From assembly GCA_905207625.1 (NCBI GenBank), contig CAJLLT010000034.1:1-11029 (forward strand): a stretch of DNA of 11,029 nucleotides, given 5' to 3'. Origin of the DNA: an uncultured Eubacteriales bacterium. Its GTDB lineage: Bacteria > Bacillota > Clostridia > Oscillospirales > UBA644. Under the pieces are notes generated by a model, which was not told where the DNA came from, made no database searches, and was given only the letters and a program-made list of their open reading frames with translations. Positions within the stretch are counted from its first letter, which is position 1. Every line of letters begins with the position of its first letter. Shown here piece by piece: positions 7,008-11,029 of the stretch. A program made the position numbers and the translations under genes.

Positions 7008-8234
7008 ATGAAAAGGTCTTTACTTGCGCTTATTCTTGCTCTTGCCGTGCTTTCCAGCTTTGCCTGTCTTGCTACCTTTGCTGAGGAGACGGAGGACTCC
7101 GATCAGCCGTATATGCCCACTATAATATACGACAAGATCAATTACGGCACGCCTGTGGTTGACGGTAAACTTGATGCCATGTACGCAAATACATTCCAGT
7201 CCAGAACATCTCCGCTTGCAAATGTTTACAATGACGGTGCCGACGAGGATTCCGACGCTTCCGCTGTAACGTACATACTCTGGGACGAAAACTGGCTGTA
7301 TTTTTGCACGGTCGTTACCGATTCCAATATAAAGAATCAGGGTGATGACTGGGTTATTTCAAACATAAACCGCAGCGGCGGTCCCTGGAACAACGACTGC
7401 GTTGAGATGCATATTGCATGGTTCGGAGCTGACGATGACGCGACCTCCGCTCAGAAATGGGGCTGCGACAACGAGGGAATTGCCCTTTATACCAATTTCG
7501 GACTGAATTATTACGAAGGCTATGAAGAAGCTTATGCAAAAACCCGTATAGATAAGAAAAACAATACCTGGGTCGTGGAGGTCGCCATTCCCAATGCCGA
7601 GGGACTCGGCGAGGGTGATGTTATAGGATTCTGCCAGCAGCTCAATGACCTTGTTGACTGGGCTGATGAGAACGCCGAAGGCCGTGTTGCCGCTTATTTC
7701 GGCAGACAGACTCCCTGGGAATTCCTCTATGAGCTGGTTGATACCGGTGAAAATCACGGTGATCCCAAACCTACCGAACCTGCTACCGAGGCTCCCACCG
7801 AGCCCGCTACCGAAGCTCCGACACAGGCCCCCACAGAAGCACCCACTCAGCCCAAAACAGAACCTGCTACGGAAAAACCGACTCAGCCCGTTACTGAACC
7901 CAAGACGGAACCCTCTACGGAGAAGCCTACTGAGCCTGCCACGGAAATCCCCACCGAACCGGTGACGGACGGTCCGACAGAGCCTGTAATAGCACCTACG
8001 GAACCCGTTACAGAGCCTGTCACAGAGGCTCCGACAGAGACGCCTACGCAAGCGCCTACAGAAGTACCCACACAGCCCCGTACAGAGGCTCCCACGAAGG
8101 TTTCCACCGAGCCTGCGACAGCTGCACCTGTTGCAAATGAAGGACTTTCGACCGGCGCCGTAATCAGTATCGTTGTTGCTGGTGTTATTGTTGTCGCGGC
8201 GGTTCTCTTCTTTATTCTCCGTAAGAAAAAATAA
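7008..8234 (+). CDS. Surface protein A: CBM9/DOMON-like domain, TEP-repeat stalk, C-terminal membrane anchor
   Basis: 408 residues. The ATG at 7008 is chosen because a classic signal peptide (residues 1-25, ending ATFA-EE) starts there and GGAGG lies 12 nt upstream; a GTG at 6969 in frame would add 13 unlikely residues. Residues about 42-247 form a CBM9-like (DOMON-type) domain, shown by the opening VDGKLDAMY, then YILWDENWLYF, the acidic loop GADDD, QKWGCDNEG, VEVAIPNAEG and a closing FLYELVD. CBM9 domains bind sugars, often the ends of chains. Residues 253-374 are T-x-x-P repeats, then a 22-residue membrane helix (383-404) and RKKK. No catalytic domain and no LPXTG motif are present. It should be held in the membrane with the domain facing out. 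First of three tandem paralogues. Isoleucine codons are 4 ATC, 7 ATT and 8 ATA, unlike paralogue C. Confidence 0.85.
   Translation: MKRSLLALILALAVLSSFACLATFAEETEDSDQPYMPTIIYDKINYGTPVVDGKLDAMYANTFQSRTSPLANVYNDGADEDSDASAVTYILWDENWLYFCTVVTDSNIKNQGDDWVISNINRSGGPWNNDCVEMHIAWFGADDDATSAQKWGCDNEGIALYTNFGLNYYEGYEEAYAKTRIDKKNNTWVVEVAIPNAEGLGEGDVIGFCQQLNDLVDWADENAEGRVAAYFGRQTPWEFLYELVDTGENHGDPKPTEPATEAPTEPATEAPTQAPTEAPTQPKTEPATEKPTQPVTEPKTEPSTEKPTEPATEIPTEPVTDGPTEPVIAPTEPVTEPVTEAPTETPTQAPTEVPTQPRTEAPTKVSTEPATAAPVANEGLSTGAVISIVVAGVIVVAAVLFFILRKKK
7764..8129 (+). repeat. Thr/Glu/Pro repeat linker of surface protein A
   Basis: 122 codons of degenerate 4-residue units T-x-x-P and TEP (TEPATEAP, TEPVTE, TQAPTEAP). 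The landmark PTEPVIAPTEP interrupts the pattern. Low in hydrophobic residues and free of Cys, it should be an extended, acidic, possibly O-glycosylated stalk. Confidence 0.9.
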
Positions 8235-8264
8235 AAGACAGCACTTTACGTTTCTTCAGAATAC

Positions 8265-8297
8265 AAACCGGAAAACCTGTTGTGGTTTTCCGGTTTT
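8265..8297 (+). terminator. Intrinsic terminator of surface gene A
   Basis: A perfect 13-bp stem (8265-8277 with 8284-8296), loop TGTTGT, ending in TTTT then CT. The stem begins with AAA, so it may also work on the minus strand. Confidence 0.88.
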
Positions 8298-8300
8298 CTG

Positions 8301-8358
8301 CTTGCAGGCGTACATGTTCCGGTCAAGCCGCTCAGACCCTGCAAGTGGTCTTTGCAGG
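8301..8358. repeat. Three copies of an 8-bp motif that can pair in two ways
   Basis: CTTGCAGG (8301-8308), its reverse complement CCTGCAAG (8338-8345) and TTTGCAGG (8351-8358) lie between the terminator of gene A and the promoter of gene B. The middle copy can pair with either outer copy, giving two alternative hairpins. The rest of the 300-bp gap between A and B holds only the terminator and the promoter of B. Confidence 0.4.
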
Positions 8359-8440
8359 AATATTATACGTTTACTTCGGAAATTCTGCGGCTGTGTGCAA
8401 AAGGTTTCATATTTGTAACATCCGGGTGTGTTATAAGCTA

Positions 8441-8469
8441 TTGACAATTTTATAGTTGTGTTGTATAAT
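8441..8469 (+). promoter_or_regulatory. Promoter of surface protein B
   Basis: Perfect TTGACA (8441-8446) and TATAAT (8464-8469) with a 17-bp spacer. The spacer sequence is unrelated to that of promoter A. The leader is about 59 nt. Confidence 0.92.
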
Positions 8470-8534
8470 AACAGTACAGTGTTTTTGGCAGACATGAAAG
8501 CAAGACAAAAGACAAAGTGCAAAAGGAGAAAAAT

Positions 8535-9791
8535 ATGAAAAAACTGTTTTCAGTGCTTCTGTGTGTGATGATTGCTGCGGGGATATTTTCGGTTGTTTCT
8601 TCCGCGGAGAAGGAGCGGACGGAAAAGGATCCGACCGTGAGTTGCGACAAGATCAACTACGGAACCCCTAAGGTTGACGGATTCCTTGATGACATCTATC
8701 TTACATCTTTTTGTTCCCGGACTTCCACTGTTGCCGCGCACAGCACCAACGGCGGCAATTCCGAAGAAATAAGCAAAGCCCGCGCGACTACATATATTCT
8801 TTGGGATGAGAACTGGTTCTATTTCTTCACGGAGGTCTATGACAATACCCCTGCCAATCAGGGTGAAGACTGGATCTACAATGGTCGTCAGCGCGAGGAT
8901 GAGCTTTGGTTTAATGATGGCATAAGCTATGATATATCCTGGAAGGGATCTGAAGGAAGTGCTGCAGACCGCCAGCGCTGGGGTTGTGACAGCGAAGGAT
9001 ACAAAATGTATACAACCATTCCCAATGAATTCTATGTGGGATACGAAAACGCGTATGTAGAGACCTACATGGATCGCAGCAAGAAAACCTACCACATAGA
9101 AATGGCGATTCCGAATGTGAATAAACTCGGGGCAGGGGACAGTATCGGTTTTATCGAGCAACTTAATGATCTCGTTGACTACAGGGGAGGATACTGTATT
9201 GCAAACTATGCCCGTGTGGTCTGTTACTTCGGCGGGGAGAACGATCCCTGGGAATATACCTACGAACTTGTTGATAACGGGAAAAATCCTCATCCCGCTG
9301 AACCTGTAACCGAGCCTGCAACAACTGAACCTTCTGAGCCGATGACTGAGCCTGCGACTCAGCCGGAAACAGAACCTGTCACCGAGCCTGTGACGGAGAT
9401 ACCCACAGAGGTTCCGACTCTGCCGGCGACTGAACCGAAAACCGAGCCCTTAACGGAACCCTCCACGGAAAAACCGACAGAACCTGCTACGGAGAAGCCG
9501 ACAGAGCCCGTGACGGAACCGGAAACTGAAGCTCCCACCGAGCCTGTGATCGCGCCGACCGAACCCGCAACGGAGATTCCCACGCCGGCGCCGACCCAGC
9601 CTGTGACCGAAGCTCCTACCTCTACTCCTACCCAACCCGGGACAGAACCTTCTACAAAAGTTCCTTCCGAACCTTCCACTGCTCCCGTTTCTTCCGGTAA
9701 CGGTGGGTTTGTTCTGGGAATAGTCGTTGGGATTGCCGCTGCTGCGGTGGTTGCCGTTATTCTTGTGGCTCTTTTGCGGAAGAAAAAATGA
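8535..9791 (+). CDS. Surface protein B: divergent CBM9/DOMON-like domain, TEP-repeat stalk, C-terminal membrane anchor
   Basis: 418 residues. The ATG at 8535 follows AAAGGAG by 6 nt and opens a signal peptide (residues 1-24, ending SSA-EK). Residues about 38-249 are the CBM9-like domain: DKINYGTPKVDGFLDDIY, YILWDENWFYF, QRWGCDSEGY, AIPNVNKLGAGD and YTYELVDNG. It lacks several blocks shared by A and C: SGGPW is replaced by DELWFND, GADDD by KGSEG and PNAEGL by PNVNKL. It also has an extra Cys pair in GGYCIANYARVVCYF. Ligand specificity has therefore probably shifted. The stalk (254-384) is the longest of the three, followed by a membrane helix (392-414) and RKKK. It has its own promoter; the region after the stop holds only a weak GACA/TGTC stem before TTTTTT, so read-through into C is possible. 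Confidence 0.85.
   Translation: MKKLFSVLLCVMIAAGIFSVVSSAEKERTEKDPTVSCDKINYGTPKVDGFLDDIYLTSFCSRTSTVAAHSTNGGNSEEISKARATTYILWDENWFYFFTEVYDNTPANQGEDWIYNGRQREDELWFNDGISYDISWKGSEGSAADRQRWGCDSEGYKMYTTIPNEFYVGYENAYVETYMDRSKKTYHIEMAIPNVNKLGAGDSIGFIEQLNDLVDYRGGYCIANYARVVCYFGGENDPWEYTYELVDNGKNPHPAEPVTEPATTEPSEPMTEPATQPETEPVTEPVTEIPTEVPTLPATEPKTEPLTEPSTEKPTEPATEKPTEPVTEPETEAPTEPVIAPTEPATEIPTPAPTQPVTEAPTSTPTQPGTEPSTKVPSEPSTAPVSSGNGGFVLGIVVGIAAAAVVAVILVALLRKKK
9294..9686 (+). repeat. Thr/Glu/Pro repeat linker of surface protein B
   Basis: 131 codons of T-x-x-P/TEP units with the same landmarks, in the same order, as the linker of A: EPSTEKPTEPATE, then PTEPVIAPTEP, then a TKV near the end. This shows common descent and not independent low complexity. 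Confidence 0.9.
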
Positions 9792-9849
9792 CAGCATGTC
9801 CCTTTTTTATGTAATATGTTCTAAAAATAACAAAAATAAGCAAAAAGAC

Positions 9850-9878
9850 TTGACAAAACGTAAAAAAAATATTATAAT
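9850..9878 (+). promoter_or_regulatory. Promoter of surface protein C
   Basis: Perfect TTGACA (9850-9855) and TATAAT (9873-9878), again with a 17-bp spacer, here very A-rich. Initiation near 9885 places a 16-bp inverted repeat at the start of the transcript. Confidence 0.92.
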
Positions 9879-9888
9879 ACCTCTGTAA

Positions 9889-9904
9889 TCTGAGAGATCT
9901 CAGA
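9889..9904 (+). promoter_or_regulatory. Inverted repeat TCTGAGA-GA-TCTCAGA at the start of the C transcript
   Basis: 7-bp arms with a 2-bp centre; as RNA a 6-bp stem with a 4-nt loop. It lies about +5 to +20 from the predicted start of transcription and 7 nt before the AGGAGG site. It could be an operator or a 5' stabilising hairpin. No matching repeat is present after promoters A and B. Confidence 0.5.
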
Positions 9905-9923
9905 AAATTTCAGGAGGATTGTT

Positions 9924-10934
9924 ATGAAAAAGACCCTGCTTGCACTGCTTCTCGCTCTTGCGATGGTCGTTTCCATGGGTGTTGCGACTTTTGCCGAGTA
10001 TGAGATCCCTGAGGAGGAACTTCCTTATTTCCCCACCATTATCAACGATAAGATCAATTACGGTACTGCTATCGTTGACGGTAAGCTTGATGCCCGTTAT
10101 GCCGACTCTTTCCAGGCGAGAACCGGTGTCAAACCCAACTGGGGATTTGATGAATCCACCGCTTCCGCCGTATGCTATATCCTTTGGGATGAAGCATATT
10201 TCTACTTCTGCATAGTTGTCAATGATAATAACATCGGCGGTCAGTCTGCTGACTGGATCGAGGAGAACCTCGGCAAGTCCGGCGGTCCCTGGGCCAATGA
10301 GACCGTGGAACTGCACCTTGCATGGAACGGCGCTGACGACGACAGATACACTTCTCAGAAGTGGGGCTGTGACTATGAAGGTTATCAGCTGTATACCAAC
10401 TACGGAAGAAACTTCTACGAAGGCTATGAAGACGCTAAGTGGAAGACCACCGTTGACGAAGCCAACAATCAGTGGATCGTGGAGATCGCCCTTCCCAATG
10501 CCGAAGGTCTGAGCGTCGGTGATGAGATCGGTTTTGAGTTCCAGCTCAATGACCTGGTCGACTTTGCCGGAAATAACGGTGAAGCACGTGTAGCTTCCTT
10601 CTTCGGACTTCAGGAGCCCTTCCAGTTCCTCTATGAGCTGGTTGACGACGGCAAGTTTACTCCTGTCATCGTTCCCACTGAGCCCAAGACTGATAAACCT
10701 ACCGAGCCCGCTACGGATGCTCCCACAGATCCGGAGACTCCTACCGGTCCCGTGATTGTCAGACCCACAGAGCCTGCCACAGATGCTCCCACCAAGGCTC
10801 CCACAGAAAACCCCACCCAGCCCGCCACCAATCCTTCCTCCGGTAATAATACCGTTCTCTGGATCATTATAGGTGCTGCTGTTGTGGTCGTTGCTGTTGT
10901 GGTCATAGTTGTTCTTTCCAAGAAAAAGAAATAA
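9924..10934 (+). CDS. Surface protein C: CBM9/DOMON-like domain, short TEP stalk, C-terminal membrane anchor
   Basis: 336 residues. The ATG at 9924 follows AGGAGG by 7 nt and opens a signal peptide (1-24, ending ATFA-EY). The CBM9-like domain (about 42-244) is close to that of A: PTIINDKINYGTAIVDG, KSGGPWANETVE, GADDD, QKWGCDYEGY, NFYEGYEDA, ALPNAEGLSVGD and FLYELVDDG. The stalk is less than half as long (residues 247-304) and has Asp in place of many Glu (TDAPTDP). The membrane helix (310-331) is almost all Val, Ile and Ala, followed by SKKKK. Isoleucine codons are 12 ATC of 18, like efp and unlike A, which together with a perfect promoter, an AGGAGG site and a strong terminator points to very high expression. 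No catalytic domain or LPXTG motif. Probably the major member of the set. Confidence 0.86.
   Translation: MKKTLLALLLALAMVVSMGVATFAEYEIPEEELPYFPTIINDKINYGTAIVDGKLDARYADSFQARTGVKPNWGFDESTASAVCYILWDEAYFYFCIVVNDNNIGGQSADWIEENLGKSGGPWANETVELHLAWNGADDDRYTSQKWGCDYEGYQLYTNYGRNFYEGYEDAKWKTTVDEANNQWIVEIALPNAEGLSVGDEIGFEFQLNDLVDFAGNNGEARVASFFGLQEPFQFLYELVDDGKFTPVIVPTEPKTDKPTEPATDAPTDPETPTGPVIVRPTEPATDAPTKAPTENPTQPATNPSSGNNTVLWIIIGAAVVVVAVVVIVVLSKKKK
10662..10835 (+). repeat. Short Thr/Glu/Asp/Pro repeat linker of surface protein C
   Basis: 58 codons of T-x-x-P units (TEPATDAPTDP) with two PVIV interruptions that correspond to PVIA in A and B. Confidence 0.88.
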
Positions 10935-10948
10935 GTCCTGACGGATAT

Positions 10949-10981
10949 GAACCGGAAGCGTGATTGCTTCCGGTTCTTTTT
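10949..10981 (+). terminator. Intrinsic terminator of surface gene C
   Basis: A perfect 11-bp stem GAACCGGAAGC/GCTTCCGGTTC (10949-10959 with 10966-10976), 6-nt loop, then TTTTT (10977-10981). Confidence 0.93.
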
Positions 10982-10991
10982 GTATAACGAA

Positions 10992-11014
10992 AACCACGCG
11001 ATAGTCGCGTGGTT
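10992..11014 (-). terminator. Second hairpin, best read as a terminator for a minus-strand gene to the right
   Basis: AACCACGCGA (10992-11001) and TCGCGTGGTT (11005-11014) form a perfect 10-bp stem with a 3-nt loop. On the plus strand it is followed by AAATAAA, not a T-run. On the minus strand the stem runs into TTTTCGTT. It therefore suits a convergent gene beyond the window. A GGTTAACC palindrome closes the window (11022-11029). Confidence 0.45.
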
Positions 11015-11029
11015 AAATAAAGGTTAACC

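Noticed and set aside
7008..7082. Lipoprotein signal in A, suggested by Cys 20 in SSFAC
   Set aside because: The lipobox consensus is not met (Phe at -2 and Ser at -3), B and C lack the Cys, and a signal peptidase I site ATFA-E fits better.
7359..8107. Antisense open frames under the repeat linker of A (Gly/Val/Ser- or Arg-rich), with similar ones at 9359-9679 and 10631-10921
   Set aside because: They are by-products of the T-x-x-P codon repeats, which contain no stop triplets on the other strand. They have no ribosome sites and very low complexity.
8130..8234. Sortase (LPXTG-type) sorting signals at the C-termini of A, B and C
   Set aside because: The hydrophobic segment and basic tail are present, but no LPXTG-like motif precedes any of them. 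A has only LSTG, and B and C have SSGN. Plain membrane anchoring is the simpler reading.
9294..9686. CRISPR-like or minisatellite array in the repeated DNA of the linkers
   Set aside because: The repeats are short degenerate codon units without constant repeats and unique spacers, and they stay in frame within a gene.
9790..9808. Terminator after surface gene B
   Set aside because: The stem is only GACA/TGTC (4 bp) and overlaps the stop codon, although six Ts follow. Too weak to list as a feature.
9900..10997. Long minus-strand open frame (365 codons) opposite surface gene C
   Set aside because: The plus-strand gene has a promoter, ribosome site, signal peptide, paralogues and a terminator. 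The antisense frame spans the terminator hairpin and has no recognisable protein features.

Overview
The window looks like chromosomal DNA of a Gram-positive anaerobe of the class Clostridia, probably a gut or rumen lineage. This is inferred from strong GGAGG-type ribosome sites, TTGACA/TATAAT promoters, a CwlD-like amidase, an efp gene followed by a small zinc-ribbon gene, and secreted proteins with Thr/Glu/Pro linkers. No rRNA, tRNA, CRISPR array, transposase or phage gene was recognised, so it reads as a stable host region and not a mobile island. Identification is from sequence features alone; no database search was run.

Left part (1-3504, minus strand). From right to left there is a CwlD-like N-acetylmuramoyl-L-alanine amidase, a 372-bp gap rich in palindromes, a large membrane-anchored protein combining a propeller-like region with a papain-like cysteine peptidase/amidase domain and Cys-rich ribbons, and 15 bp further on a secreted protein of unknown function that runs off the left edge. 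All three are predicted to be exported or surface-anchored.

Middle part (3505-6799, plus strand). A consensus promoter drives efp (elongation factor P). A hairpin follows. Then come three tightly packed, overlapping genes that look translationally coupled: a zinc-ribbon protein of the kind often found beside efp in Clostridia, a YczE/YitT-like membrane protein, and a GT4 glycosyltransferase that probably glycosylates a membrane lipid. A perfect 24-nt palindrome plus T-run closes this unit.

Right part (6800-11029, plus strand). Three tandem paralogues, here called A, B and C, each encode a signal peptide, a CBM9/DOMON-like beta-sandwich domain, a Thr/Glu/Pro repeat linker and a C-terminal transmembrane helix with a Lys-rich tail. 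Each has its own promoter with perfect TTGACA and TATAAT boxes and exactly 17 bp between them, and its own ribosome site. A and C also end in strong terminators. The proteins appear to be stalked, membrane-tethered carbohydrate- or ligand-binding receptors carrying no enzyme domain. The domains of A and C resemble each other most, while the linkers of A and B do, which suggests a mosaic history. This array is the most interesting part of the window.
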